Part shown: positions 43,900 through 56,431 of the stretch, in pieces | Layout of the letters: the number at the start of each line of letters is the position of its first letter | Numbering within the stretch: position 1 is the first letter of the stretch | Source: Dactylonectria macrodidyma | Taxonomy: Eukaryota > Ascomycota > Sordariomycetes > Hypocreales > Nectriaceae | Reading direction: 5' to 3' | Length of the DNA stretch: 64,000 nucleotides | NCBI GenBank assembly: GCA_020744425.1 | Contig: JAGMUV010000006.1 | Span: 2,728,001-2,792,000 of the forward strand | Position numbers and translations under genes: made by a program | The notes under the pieces: model-generated | The model's database searches: none | What the model was told of the DNA's origin: nothing | The model's input: the letters and a program-made list of their open reading frames with translations, nothing else

Positions 43900-44739
43900 A
43901 TGGTCCCATCACCACCAGATGCAATGCCCCGCCCAGACCCCAAATCCCTCGTCTCCTTCTTCTCCCGTGGCCTCTCATCGTTTCAATCCTCATCCGATGC
44001 CTTCCGCGTCCTCTGCACGCTGCCGCACGCCGGCGACCCCGCGCCTCGCCGCCCCGCGCATCCCGTGAAACATCTCGTCGTGCTGGACTCGAGCTTCAAC
44101 CCGCCGACGCGCGCGCACGCGGGCATGGCGCGCGCGGCGCTAGATGACGGCGCGAGGTTGCTGCTGCTGCTCAGCGTCAATAACGCTGACAAGGCGCCGA
44201 AGCCGGCTGCTTTTCCCGTGCGGTTGGCTATGATGGACGCTATGGGGCGGCAGTTGCTGGGGGAAGTAGGCGGCGAGTTGCAGGTTGATCTGGCTGTCAC
44301 GACGATGCCGTTCTTCCACGACAAGGCGCGGGCGCTGGCGCAGTCGGACTTCTATAGCTCCCCGCCGACAACGACGTTCCTGGCGGGCTTCGACACGCTG
44401 GTGCGCGTCTTCGATGCGAAGTACTACGCCGGCGGGGACGAGGGCATGCGCCGAGTGCTGGGCCCGTTCTTTTCCGGCGGCGCGAGGCTTCGGGTTACGG
44501 CGAGGCCGGATGAGCGGTGGGGCGGCGCTGGTGAACAGCGGGCGCTGGCGGAGGAGTTGGTGAGGGGGAAGAAGGGCGTGAGTGTTGTGGAGGGTGAGGT
44601 AGAGGATGAGACTGTGAGTAGTTCGCTGGTGAGGGAGGTTGTAGGGAGAGGAGGGGATGTTGGAGGGTTGGTGGGGGAGGAGGTAAAGAAATGGATTGAG
44701 GAAGAAGGGCTGTATCGGGAACAAGGGGAGCGGTTGTGA
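43900..44739 (+). CDS. POF1-like nucleotidyltransferase (nicotinamide mononucleotide adenylyltransferase family)
   Basis: A 279-residue single-exon enzyme of the HIGH nucleotidyltransferase superfamily. VVLDSSFNPPTRAHAGMAR (residues ~60–78) is the nucleotide-binding start of the fold, with the PPTRAH form seen in the Pof1/NMNAT branch in place of HxGH; the later SSSLVRE segment near 240 matches the ISSTxxR-type motif. A Rossmann core lies between (LLLLLSVNNADKAPKPAAFP, then TTFLAGFDTLVRVFDAKYY). The likely reaction is AMP transfer from ATP to nicotinamide mononucleotide to make NAD+; CTP transfer to an alcohol phosphate is the alternative. Residues 1–50 are a loose extension. Two in-frame ATGs (43900, 43924) are possible; I take the first. 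Confidence 0.85.
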   Translation: MVPSPPDAMPRPDPKSLVSFFSRGLSSFQSSSDAFRVLCTLPHAGDPAPRRPAHPVKHLVVLDSSFNPPTRAHAGMARAALDDGARLLLLLSVNNADKAPKPAAFPVRLAMMDAMGRQLLGEVGGELQVDLAVTTMPFFHDKARALAQSDFYSSPPTTTFLAGFDTLVRVFDAKYYAGGDEGMRRVLGPFFSGGARLRVTARPDERWGGAGEQRALAEELVRGKKGVSVVEGEVEDETVSSSLVREVVGRGGDVGGLVGEEVKKWIEEEGLYREQGERL

Positions 44740-47435
44740 GGTTTTGAAGGATGTGGACTTTGTGAGTGTAGAACAAGAGTAGATATTGTTGGGTTGGCCT
44801 GAGTGTTGATATTGGGATCCTTGATGATTATAGAAGGCGATGATGAACCTCGTCCATTTCCACACCACAACCGGACTGTCAATCAGTCATTCCTATTAGA
44901 GCGCCTCCAAGCTGCGTCGTCGTCGATCCTGCAACATCTGGATCCGGGAAGTTCCCCTTTGAGTTGGGAGTTTGCACTTGATGATGCGCAGCGCCGGACC
45001 AAGGTCAGGGTAGTCACATGTACTACCACGTACAGCACCAAACATACCACCGCAAACTTGCCGCCGCGCTGCAGAAGCAGCTGGAATCACCAACTTCAGC
45101 TTGTCAATCTCAAGTCATGACGACGTCAATTTGCCCTAACACGGTTCATTCCTATGACGGCCGTTTCAACGCAGAATGCAAGGAAACACCGAAGTGCTCT
45201 ATCTGTTCCAGCAGGAAGTTGAGGAGCAACCATTCAGTCCGGAACTGGCCCAAAGCTGATGTGCAAGCATTTTCGATCGTCCTCGGCGGCAAGCAGGCAA
45301 GCAGGAAATGACGATGTGATTAGATATCATTTGTATCACGGCACAGCGCGAACCGACAAACATGCAACACTCCGCGGGGCTGAGAAACGCAACCATCTAG
45401 ACCAAGTCGAACGTGACAATGGAGGCAAGAGAGGTGCAACCTTCGACCAGGCTCTGCAGATGATCTTATCTATGTGCCCTACTACTGAATCGAAGAGCGT
45501 GTTGCCTGTAGCTGAGTCGATGCTTGCAGGTATTTTTAAGGGCAATTGCAAATGTAAGCAAGGAGAAAGACGAAGACGGGGTTGCTGATGCTGACTTAAC
45601 AAACAAGGCGCCCAAACATCTCACTGATGTGAACTATGTCGTTCCCGTGGACACTTGTGAAATTGACCAAATCCTCCCCGACTCTGAATGGAGTCATCAA
45701 GTCCCTGCGGCCACCGCGTCTCGACAATAACACCGTTCGCGAAGCGGATGATTGGGGTACCTCGGCCACAGTGGGGATGGTGAAGGGCAGGTTTGGAGGA
45801 CGAAGTTGGTGAACCCGAAGTTGAAGGATGCAAGATGATATGCTAGGTCTCGACCTCAAGGACGATGATCGCCAGCCGAGCATGTCTCATGATAGATTGA
45901 AAGGAGAATTTCAGCCACACTCACCTCCGTGCTCGTCCGCTCTCTACTCATTCCGTCTCCTGATTCCTGAAGTGAAGCCCACATGGAATCGAAGCACCGC
46001 TGGAACCGGCATTTCATCGCGAATCGTCCAGTGCGGATGAGCCTTGAATCAAGCGAGGCACATAGGATAGCCCAATGTGCTGGGTCCAATTATTCCTCTC
46101 ACCCGCATTACCACCGCCTCACTTGTCCCTTTCTCAGACGGCTCCTAAATTAATTGCTGCGTCAGAATACAAGCGTGACTTTCACGAGCTCACATGGCTT
46201 ACTCTAATTCAAGTGTAGGTTTCCTGAACCCCCGGCAGGACCAATATCGCAAGCTGACATCTTTATCATGCAGTATTTGGATATCGCTGAACTGCTTCTA
46301 GCGGGAAATATCGAACAACACCACCCACTGCCTCTTCTCGGCGTACGGAATACTGGGCTTGGATCCCGTCTCGACACAAGGCTAGTTCGCGAGACCAGCC
46401 TTTACCGAACACACAGAGCTCTCCGCCGCCTTCGAAAAGCTTCGCATTCCAAAATCGATTCGAACATGTTGGCCAAGGGCAAAGCGAAACAGCTAAACGC
46501 CGACCCCAAAAACACGACCAGACGCCGCTTGATTGAGCATGCAGAGCACCAAGTGTTGAAAGCCGAACCAGACTGCCCTGACGACTTGAGAAACTGAGTA
46601 ACGTGCTTCACTCCCCGCGACGGCATTTCGCCAACATCTCCAAGGCTAGGTTTATAAGGCACGGTGGAAAGGTCAGCGAGGAGCGAAAATCTGCTCACTC
46701 CCTGTCTTCCGTATCGTTAGTCCCGGCACCGTCCACCTCAGCGTGTCACTGTCACTCCCAGCGCCTTCAGCTTCCTAACTCGGTTATCGTATGGCTTGAT
46801 TTGGCCTTTCATGCTGCTTTTTGATCGTCTTAGTCTTCTTGATAGCTGTCATTGCGGTCGTCGTTATCTGAGTACCTTACAGACTAGCGATTCGTTGATT
46901 ATATCCTGGTGTGCTTCCCACGGAATCGTGGTCAAGTCTCGAAACCAGAGGGAAGAGGACATGGAATATCTACGATACGTTGCCAAACTGTCAGGAATTC
47001 GAGATTCAATGCCTCTTCCAATCCGCGTGAACTTGTCTCATACCATTCGCAAGCTTGGGGAAATGGCCCGCGGCCACCTGAACTTGCGTTGCCAATCATG
47101 ACATTCTCAACCCGCTTTTTCCTGTAGTTGGACGTCGTTGAATCTGACTGGTCGAAAAGAGCGACCTCTGAGCTCACAGAAGCGGTGATTCATATTGACA
47201 GGATGAGAAATTTGTGCCTGTTTGCTAGGGCAACAGCCAGCCGTGGCCTCTGGCGTTTCTTGGTCAGAAACGAAGGGAAAATCAACCCACAAACATTCTC
47301 CTTCTCACCTTCATGTGCTTCTGCCGTCACGCACTTTCTCACTACCACGCATTTCTCACGCTGCTCTTGAACCGTCCAACAACCCTCCATAATTCCCAGT
47401 ATTCGTCCGCAATACCAACTTCAGCATCCCACAGC
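44740..47435. other. 2.7 kb gene-poor stretch
   Basis: No gene I can support. Two plus-strand frames near the right end (46930–47101, ending GEMARGHLNLRCQS, and 47125–47290, with LTEAVIHIDRMRNLCLFARA) have protein-like composition, and a good 3' splice site (pyrimidine run then TGTAG at 47126) lies between them, but no donor keeps the frame. They may be the remains of one gene. Confidence 0.35.
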
Positions 47436-49063
47436 ATGGAAAACACCGCCCGAGAAGATGATGTTCCAGTGTCCAAAATTATGAAGGCCTCGATCCCGGA
47501 CGACGACGACACAGTCAGCCGGGATACTACCGCTCTCTCCAAGTTATCCGAACTTCACCTCACCGCCAACGAGCTTAACATTTGCAACCCATTCCTCAGC
47601 GTCCCCGATGAAATCATACTCTTGATTGTGGAAAAAGGCTCTCTCGACCGAAGCTCCTTGAGAAACCTTGCGCTGACCTCTTCTCGACTCTTCCGCCTCG
47701 CACGACCCAGTTTCTACAAGGGTTACAACTACGAGACCTTTCGCCAAGCTGTCGCTCATGTCGACATTGCCGCTATGGAGCGGTGCGCAATGTTCGACGC
47801 CGCGCCTGTCAAGCACCAGTGGGACGTGGGCTGCACATGCCGCCAGCCAGCCTGCTTCCAAGCATGGGAGGGTAGCATAACGCCGTTGGGAATTCTTGTC
47901 TCTGGGTTCTGGGGCTACGACACCGAGGAAATATGTTTGCCAGTTGAAGACGACAGGCTTAACGCGGTTAAGTGGCTTCTGGACCACGGGGCGAACCCAA
48001 ACAGCCCCTCGGCAGCAGTACGCTGCCCGTACGATCCAGACTACGAGACAAGGGTGGACTACGACTCCGAAGGCGAGTTTGGTTTGTTTGCCTGCAAACC
48101 GGTGATGCTCCACCTTCTGCCCTGGCTACTCAAGGAAGATATTACGAAAGAAAGAATCGATGCCATGTCCCGCCTCGTTTATCTCCTATGTGTACGCGGA
48201 GGTGCCATGCCGTTAAGACTCGACCCAACTCTGCTACCACGGTATCGCCCCAAACGCCATTACCGAATCGGCATCGAGGATTATCCAACAGTTCTAGAAC
48301 TCCTACTTCAGTTACACTGTCCTCCCGCTATCCTCGCATTGCTCCTTGCCCAACTCGAATGTCGCGGTCTCAGTCTGACTACCCGAAACCCTAAACAGGT
48401 TCTGCGCTAGGAGGCAGATCTTGGTCAATTTCACTGGCGTGTCATCAGCCACCCTGGCAAGATTGCTGCAAACACATTTGCTGGTTTGCTGCGGCCCCGC
48501 AACAGTCGGAAATGGTCCTACCCTGAGGAAGCTGTCGATATGATGGAGGAAAAGGTCAAGCTGCTTGTCCATTTCAAGGCCGTTGACACTGTTGAGCAGG
48601 ATGCCTTTGAGAAGCTAGTTGGTGCGATGAGGGAACTCTCTCCTCTCTGCCCAGCTCTCACAAGGTCTGCTGTGGAGCAGCGCGACTTACTCTGCTGGTA
48701 CAAGATTTGCATGTCCTTGAGGACTCTTTCAGATCGACCGCATATGCCTCGAGACGTGGGGGATCGTGGCAGACTACATGTGTTTTCTGACGTAGGCGGG
48801 ATTCGTGGGATCCTCGTTCCATGTGGCACGATCACGTCATGGGGAATATGGAGCGGGCATTGGAGGACACCCAATCAAGTTTGATGGATAGGTGGAGGAT
48901 AGCTTTCGAAAAAGATTATGATCAACAAACCGACCACACCAGATGGTACGATGCGGACATGGGACAATGGATGGACGGGCTTAAGCATACTTTGGCCTTT
49001 AAGCGGAGGTATCCTCGGGACGTATATATGGATGACGATTTGGACTATGGTGGGGACGATTGA
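47436..49063 (+). pseudogene. Broken F-box / ankyrin-like protein gene
   Basis: From the ATG at 47436 (MENTAREDDVPVSK) a 324-codon frame reads an F-box-like helix block (PFLSVPDEIILLIVEKG, then LRNLALTSSRLFRLARPSFY) and an ankyrin-like unit (LNAVKWLLDHGANPNSP), then stops at a TAG (48408–48410). The same frame continues with good coding character for over 100 codons (FHWRVISHPGKIAANTFAGL and beyond), so the TAG interrupts rather than ends it. Near 48720 reading must pass to a second frame (FQIDRICLETWGIVADYMCF) and near 48800 to a third (MWHDHVMGNMERALEDTQSS, ending at 49063). No GT–AG intron I tried repairs these. Fungal F-box/ankyrin proteins act in ubiquitin ligases. Either a pseudogene, or a functional 324-residue N-terminal product remains. 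Confidence 0.68.
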
Positions 49064-52000
49064 GGATACTTTTGTTTGGGTGGATTAAGAACGTCTTCGA
49101 TGTTATTTCTTGAGCCAAGACTATCCGCCGAAAGGATTTTCCCACGTGCAGGGTCACTGAGGAGTTGAAGTTGGGCGCAACGACACTTGGGCTACATGCA
49201 CCACTACGCTGGATGATGATGGCTGGGAGGGAAGGGCAGCAAACGACTACCCACTCGTGGAGAATAGCACGACTGTACGAATAATGAATCCCAAAACACC
49301 AGAGCTGGGCCTGCTTGGCTCGATGGGCACGACAATGATGAAACCACGTTTACTTGTTTGTGCTGTATGTGTGTGATGCATGAAATCCTCCAGCTTGTCT
49401 TCCACTGGATCTGAGCCAAGCGGTGGCGAAGCGCTTACAGGTCGCAAGTATTTTGTCCAAGACGATGAGTTACAGGAGATGGGCATCCGGGTGTTGGGTT
49501 CGAGGATATCACCGTGACCAACGACGAGGCCCATCCTCCCCGATGTTCCTACCAAGTTGTCGGAGAGTGACATGAGCCAGCATACACGCATCAGCTTCCC
49601 GTCAACTAATGGCCCAACGATACCAGACTCGCCGAGGTTGTCAACGCGGTCGGATTGACCATGGAGAATCATGTCGAAGGTGAGACGGCATTCCTTCCCT
49701 CGCTCGACTTGCGACAACGCACTAATCATGACCACAGGCCACACCCTCCTCCTGTGACACAGCGTGCTCAACAGCACCAAGCACGACTACCGATACTCTT
49801 TTGTGAACATACGCCAGGCTCTGTGCGACCGCAAGCTGCACGCGTACACCAAGGTGCGCTACATCGACGACAGCAAACTCGGAGGTGACCTAAGCAGGTA
49901 GCGCTTGGTGGTGGGCTCGGGAGGGACACGGAGGAACTGGGGCGCAAGCCATGAGGGACATTTAGTAGTCACAAAAATGGCGAGTTCGATTCTCTTCCTT
50001 CCTGAGGCGTCATGCAGTGTGCTTGTGATGAATGGCGCGTTTCCAAGAGGCTCCATTCTGTTCCTGAATGTGCGAGTTGGTCGGTCGGAACGACGTACAG
50101 CTTTCCAGTGGGAAGAATCCATCGGCCACGGGATGCGTCATGAGGATCGAAGATCGATTGGCACTTGATTGCTGCTCGTTCGATGGTAGGGTAGTAGTCT
50201 TGATAGATGCAAATAGAGTGGATGGTTCGCTCGTGCGGTATGTCTTGTCTCTGGGTGGCGACTCGTCGATGATGGCTTGTCGAGGCACAGGTTCGAGTGA
50301 TAGCGACTTGGGAACGCGTAGGTACGCGTGGATACGCCGTGACCAAACACCAAGAGAAAGCTTCTTCCTCACGCCCAGGACAAGTCCCAGACCGCAATGA
50401 AAAAGATGGATTTAGAAACACGCCTGTCAGACGTCCATCGACACCCACCCCGAACGCGCGCCCGAAGGCAGACCGCAGACGGGGTCGAGATCATCAAGTG
50501 AAGCCTCTCTATACAGCCAGCCGCGGTGAAGCAAACCGACCGCCATCCCTGCGGACAGAGCGAGAGGACCGAGGGTATTCACTCTAGGGTGTCGAGGATA
50601 TGCACTCATCAACCAGGGTGGGATCTGTGGCTCTTTTAGGGAACCAAGAGAAGGTCGAATACTATAGAAATGATTCTCCTGCGCAAGGGGGTTAGCGGTC
50701 TGCAAGGAGAGGAGGTGGAGATGCCCAGCAGTAGGGGTGCACATACTGAAGTATTGTCGACGTGAAGAAGAAAGAAAAAAAAGTCCAAACCGTGGAGGCC
50801 TAGCGAAGACTTTATACGGAATCGGGTGGGGCACGAATCACTCCTCTCACCGCCTAAAAGTTTTGAGCGGCAGAATCTTTTTTGCGCCTCAGGGTCTTGC
50901 ACCCACAAATGCACCGACGCACGGGCCCCAAGAGGTCACTGCTGCCAGCCTCCTCCCAGCAAACAACCACTCGCAGACAGCTATGGTGAAGAAATCTTGC
51001 AGCGGTGCCACTGACAAAGTGGATTTCCTCTCGGCCTCATTTCAACTTCTCCGAGGTGCTTGACGGGATTGGTTCAGGCGGTGGTGGATTGATGAGAGTA
51101 TCCATTTACGGAGTCGGAGGAACTTACTGAGCACTATTATCTCCAGGATTCCAAGGTCGCCTCCAGTTACCGAGAAGTACGTGGGCCATTGGTCGACGAT
51201 ATGAATAGCGACTGACCGACCTACTATTTAAATTAAATGTAGATATCTTGCATCCCACTTCGTTCTCTGTCGTCTTGCGGTTGTGACACGGATATCGACG
51301 CCAGTGCGAGCATGAATGTCTGATGACCACTTCTCGTTGTCTACCTACGTCAAGATTGGACTGTCTCACGCTGCTTCGAGAGGACAAGAACACACACCGG
51401 CTCCGAGTGTTGCGCTCATGGGAAGATAGGGTTGCGGAAAAGAGGATGTTGAGGTTTTCTTTTAGATTTTCGTCGTCATCCTCACCATGATCAATGTGCT
51501 AAAGACATGGTGTTAATGAGAGTCGAGCTACTCGGATGCGCTGGGGCGGATCCAGCTTCGATTGAATTTAATTCGCGTAATAGACTCGGAAGAAAGAAGT
51601 TGAGAAATGTACGTTAAGACGGAGGAGGATGTGAAGGTCATGTAGGAGCGACAGCTAGCTTCCTGCGTGGCTACAGGGTAAGGCGGTAGGAAGATGACGG
51701 CCCAACGACACACCACAGCGGCCAGCCGGGTACGGTGGAAGGAGTATCAAAGGGCTCTCAGCGAATATCTCACAGAGAAAGTAAACGAGGCTACGCGACT
51801 GAGTGAGGAGAGTAAAAGGGCTAGTCATGGTAAGTGTGCGTGCGCCCAAGTTGGGTGTTGGGGCGTGGACTAAACTAGCTGATCGAGAGCGACTATTGAT
51901 ACGTAGACAAGCCTAGTGCCTCTTCAGAGAGATTCAAACGAAACTTATCGCATTAGTATCCTTCCAGGGTTCGCTAATTAAATAGAGTTAATGGCCATTA

Positions 52001-54742
52001 TTAAAGAAGTTATGGTTATTGCTAGTTGAAGTATGAGGATTTAAAGTTCAAGGCTAGGGTTGGCCATCAGATGGATAGACTTGTTAATCCATTTTGGCTC
52101 CGTGCGTAGTCAGATAGCCGCTTGTTGATGATTGCCCTCGGCAGCGGACGGCTATTGTATATGAGGACGGGAATGAATCGATGGTGAAGGAAAAATCGAT
52201 AGTCAGAGGAATCGCAAACGGGAAGCAAATATGCCGGTGGATCGAGACGAAACACAACCTACAGGAAATTGTGCGAGTGACAAAGTTGGAAACCATGCAG
52301 TGTGTAGATGGCAGCGAGCCTGTTTGGTTGAAGGCCGAAAAAAATCGACATCATGTTACCTTCTTACGGCGTAGGTACGGTGTTGGGCCAAAAGTCGTCA
52401 TACACTAAGACTCAGCATCTAGAATGAGAGTACACAGGTTCATACATAAATTATCATTCAATCGAGCCTAATTGAGTACTCCAGCTGAAGAATCTCAATA
52501 TAATTTAGATATATCGTTATGCCTAAGTATGTTCCTTTAGATGCATACAGTTTCCTGATTTATGGTATGAACGTGGGATTGTACGGGGACCTAAAATTGT
52601 ATTGGTAGTGAGTAGCAACTCCCCTGCTACAAATTGTTTGTACCTGTTTGACATGACCAATCAACACTTGCTACGACGGAGCTTTTCCTCCAGCGCTGCA
52701 CTCTCGGTACTCCTCATCAGCCACTTCTCATCCCAGGTTGTACTTCGTAGTTTAATGTGGACCATAGGTAGTGACGTGCTGGCTTGGTTGGAGCGTCAAT
52801 CCAGCGGAAGACACACACGCATATCGGAGCATGCTTGAAAGTAGACGTGTGAGGAAGGTAGCAACTTCATCACTAAGATGGTCTCGCGATGTGCACCTAT
52901 TCTAGTCTAGATGAGGGAGTTTCGTATTCCATCCGGACGGAATTATGCCAAGACTCTTCCATCCCAACTGTTCGGAGAAGGCGGGACAGAATGACGGATA
53001 AACTGGAGAAGCCAGACAGGGCCGACTCCATCTTGCCTTCTAGGATGATACGGAATTGTTCTTTTGCTCCACCACATGTCGCCTTATCCGAATGCCACCT
53101 AGACAGGGCCCTGTTATCCAACTCCGGACCCGATTCGCCCCCCCCCTCCCCCTCCCCCTCCCCATGCGAGATTGGCAGCCGGTCCTGTGCAATGAGGCCT
53201 CGGGAATTTGCGTGTGTTACTTCGTAACGCATAGTACCCCCCTAGATTCTGTATAATAACCTTTTGGAAGGATTCAGTGAGTTGAATGAGTTGCCATCCA
53301 CGCTTGGCCAGCCGATAGGTGGGATGACTGAACGAGGTGGATAGTGTTGCTGGGCGGGGTGTGGATTTGGGGCTACAGGCAATAGTCCTGCAATCCAAGC
53401 CGCAGTGAGCAGCTTGTCTACGTATCCAACACGGGGACGAAATCACGCAAAAAGGCAAATCCGGGTGTCATTAAGTTTGCGTCTATTGGATTGGCTTCGG
53501 CATGCATGGTTCGTTTCCGCGTATTCTCTTCGTACCTGAGATGGTGGCTTTTTTTATTTTCTCGCCTCGATCTGCCAAGGCTGGGGGAATCAGGTTGCTG
53601 AGTTACCACAACCGCGGGTGAAGTAAAACGGGCTTGGTCGGATGGGGAAGGAAACACAGACTGGACGAAACAGTTCGCTTGAGGCTGAAACCGCACGCAC
53701 GCATGCATACGCATACTGCAGTCATGGCTCGCATTGTAGGTCTATGTACAGATGTACGTGCCACACCAAAAAACGGTGTGACTAGAACTTAGCGTTGGGG
53801 CACTGGGTCGATGCAGAGTTCAACGACGATGGCCTCAGAATGGGCCACCACCACCGAAGGGCCGAAGACCTGCTCCATATCCACTCCCAGTACGTAGTAA
53901 AGCCCCCCCTGTCGGGTATTTTCCATCCCGTCATTTTCCCATCATGTGAGATCTCACCACTGCAACCCAGACCCTCGGTTTCAGGCCACCCCTGGCACCA
54001 TTCAGCTGAAAGAGGGTGGACCCGTCACCCATCCGCGATCCCCATATCTCTAATTCCTCGGACCAGAAATTAACCAGTGTAAGGCCGCGTCCTCAATGCG
54101 AAACGCCAACAAACCCGTACCCTTCCCTTTTCCTGATCCTGTCAACGTGCCTTGACGCCGAGAACGTGGTCGACCGCGTGGTGGAGAACAGCATCCCATA
54201 GCGCGCCACGAACCTTTTCCCACGAATCGCAGCCGAGTCCCACACCCAAAGAGGAAACCTGGTCCGGGACATGTTCCCAGCACGCCGGAGAAACCAGCTG
54301 CTAAGGGGAGAGCTGTGGCTTGAGGCTTGAGAGCTGTTCTTCGATAGTCCCTTCGATAACTTCACTCTTCTTGTGGGGCTGCCGCCAATGCCGTGCCAAG
54401 AACAGGCGACCTGCCGAGATGAATCGGAGGTTCGCTGATGAAGGGGTTCAGTCCATGGCGAGGGCTTACACCGGGACCCTGTTCGAGACCCAGATGAGGC
54501 GAGGCCAGATGAGGAGGAGGCGGCGAAGGCGGAGGAGGGACTTTGTATATAGATGAGCAGGTCGACGGGATGCCGACGAGAAGGATTCCTTTGCTGAACC
54601 ATCCATCCCATCTTCTGCTTCTTAATTCCCCCTTTCCCGACTTTGACAGCAACAGGCTCTGTCCATAATCGGTCGTTCGTCCCATCTGCAACCACAATAC
54701 CATCGGGTTGATCCCATACTCCCTCACAACACCACCACCACC
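49064..54742. other. 5.7 kb gene desert
   Basis: Almost no coding signal on either strand. One exception is 49764–49901 on the plus strand, where 45 codons (VLNSTKHDYRYSFVNIRQAL…) look like a real protein fragment but lack a start and follow a stop; I do not recognise the family. A low-complexity C/T run (CCCCCT repeats) lies at about 53137–53165. The last ~300 bases are the pectin lyase promoter, with short CCACCACCACC leader repeats before the ATG. Confidence 0.45.
53137..53165. repeat. CCCCCT-type simple repeat
   Basis: A run of C with T at near-regular 6-base spacing (CCCCTCCCCCTCCCC pattern). It is a microsatellite-like tract, G-rich on the other strand, and able in principle to form a quadruplex. 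No gene depends on it as far as I can see. Confidence 0.75.
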
Positions 54743-55882
54743 ATGAAGACGAGCTTCGTCCTCACGTCGGTCCTGGCGGCCCTGCTCCGGACCGTCTCGG
54801 CGGCCGGCGTGACCGGCTCGGCCGAGGGCTTCGCCAAGGGCGTGACCGGCGGCGGCAGCGCCACCCCCGTGTATCCGTCAACCACGGCCGAGCTCATCTC
54901 GTACCTCGGCGACAGCTCCGCGCGCGTCATCATGCTCACCAAGACCTTCGACTTCACCACCACCGAGGGCACCACCACCGCCACGGGTTGCGCGCCCTGG
55001 GGCACTGGATCTGCCTGCCAGCTCGCCATCAACCAGAACTCCTGGTGTGACAACTACCAGGCCACCGCCGCGAAGGTGACGGTCAAGTACAACAACGCCG
55101 CTACCCTCGGCATCCAGGTCAAGAGCAACAAGTCGCTCGTCGGCGTCGGCTCTGCGGGAGTCATCAAGGGCAAGGGCCTGCGCATCGTCAGCGGCGCCAG
55201 CAACATCATCATCCAGAACATCCACATCACCAACCTCAACCCCAGCCTTGTCTGGGGCGGCGACGGCATCACCATCAACAACGCCGACTTGATCTGGATC
55301 GACCACGTCACCACCTCGCTCATGGGCCGCCAGCACATCGTCCTCGGCACCTCGGCCAGCAACCGCGTCACCATCTCCAACTGCGACATCGACGGCACCA
55401 CCTCGTGGTCGCCCAACTGCGACACCTACCACTACTGGGGCGTCTACTTTGCCGGATCCAGCGATCTCGTCACCTTCAAGAACAACTACATCCACCACAC
55501 CTCGGGCCGCAGCCCCAAGTTGGCCGGAAACACCCTCCTCCACGCCGTCAACAACTACTGGGGCGACAACAACGGCCACGCCTTCGAGATCGACTCTGGT
55601 GCCATGGTCCTTGCCGAGGGCAACGTCTTCCAGAACGTCCCCGTCATCGTCGAGGCCGGCGCCGCTGGCAAGCTCTTCAGCAGCCCCAGCACCTCTGCCA
55701 ACACCGTCTGCAAGTCCTACCTCGGCCACAACTGCGAGATCAACGGATTCGGCAGCTCTGGTTCCATGAGCGGCACCGACACCTCCTTCATCTCCAACTT
55801 CTCTGGCAAGAACATCGCCTCCGCCAGCACCTACACTGTCGCCAAGACCGTCAAGGACACTGCCGGATTCGGAAACCTGTAA
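54743..55882 (+). CDS. Secreted pectin lyase (polysaccharide lyase family 1)
   Basis: A 379-residue secreted enzyme, single exon, that cuts methyl-esterified homogalacturonan of plant cell walls by beta-elimination. The signal peptide is [20 protein letters not shown]. The parallel beta-helix carries pectin-lyase rather than pectate-lyase features: [20 protein letters not shown] followed by GRQHIVLGT, tryptophans and an arginine where pectate lyases place calcium-binding aspartates, and the catalytic arginine in [10 protein letters not shown] near residue 255. [14 protein letters not shown] follows, as in the family. Length matches fungal pectin lyases. Third codon positions are very rich in C, suggesting high expression. 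Expected to be induced by pectin and repressed by glucose; that is family knowledge, not seen here. Confidence 0.93.
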   Translation: MKTSFVLTSVLAALLRTVSAAGVTGSAEGFAKGVTGGGSATPVYPSTTAELISYLGDSSARVIMLTKTFDFTTTEGTTTATGCAPWGTGSACQLAINQNSWCDNYQATAAKVTVKYNNAATLGIQVKSNKSLVGVGSAGVIKGKGLRIVSGASNIIIQNIHITNLNPSLVWGGDGITINNADLIWIDHVTTSLMGRQHIVLGTSASNRVTISNCDIDGTTSWSPNCDTYHYWGVYFAGSSDLVTFKNNYIHHTSGRSPKLAGNTLLHAVNNYWGDNNGHAFEIDSGAMVLAEGNVFQNVPVIVEAGAAGKLFSSPSTSANTVCKSYLGHNCEINGFGSSGSMSGTDTSFISNFSGKNIASASTYTVAKTVKDTAGFGNL

Positions 55883-56431
55883 GCAGCCTTTGCAGCTTCG
55901 ACCGGTTCAAACCGGCATGGGGGGAACAGCCACTGGTCGGGACCAGTATTTATTCTATGTATCTTATTAGCTCGCATGGCCGAGAATTTCATCAGGCCTA
56001 TTTGTCAATAGAAAAAGTATGCCTTACCTTGCTTCATTCGTAGTTGTGTCAAGTGACAGTATCATGTTAGTTCCTGTATCAATCATACAGATGTCCTGTG
56101 TTGCAATGCTGCCTTATGTGAGACATGATGGATGTGTTGAAATTACCAACTCCGAAGACAGACACCTAATTAAAGACCGAACCCATGCCGCCAATCGCCT
56201 ACCTATGTATGACACGTAAAACAGCCGACAAAAGTTAACCTCTCTACACACTCTCCACCTGACCCAATTATCGGAAATAGCAACCTAGATAAACCATGCA
56301 ACCCCTTGTCAAAGAGATAAATACGTAGTTAACAGTATGTATAGTGTGGCGCATATTACAAACTCGACGACGCCTCCTCCATTCCCTCTCAATACCAACA
56401 TCCTCCCTTCATGTGATTGAATTCGTCTTCA
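55883..56431. other. Convergent 3' region between pectin lyase and VNX1-type gene
   Basis: 0.55 kb into which both neighbours end. AT-rich, with no coding frame; it holds two 3' UTRs. Confidence 0.5.

Noticed and set aside
48399..48448. An intron (GTTCTG…ATCAG) that would remove the TAG in the F-box gene
   Set aside because: It shifts the frame away from the clearly coding downstream sequence, and the donor is weak.
52897..53232. A 111-codon minus-strand frame with a GEGEGEGGGE run
   Set aside because: The run is only the translated CCCCCT repeat; nothing else in it is protein-like.
54878..55729. A 283-codon minus-strand frame opposite the pectin lyase gene, rich in V, D, G and A
   Set aside because: It is the mirror of a strongly C-ending-codon gene, which leaves long antisense frames; no domain is recognisable.
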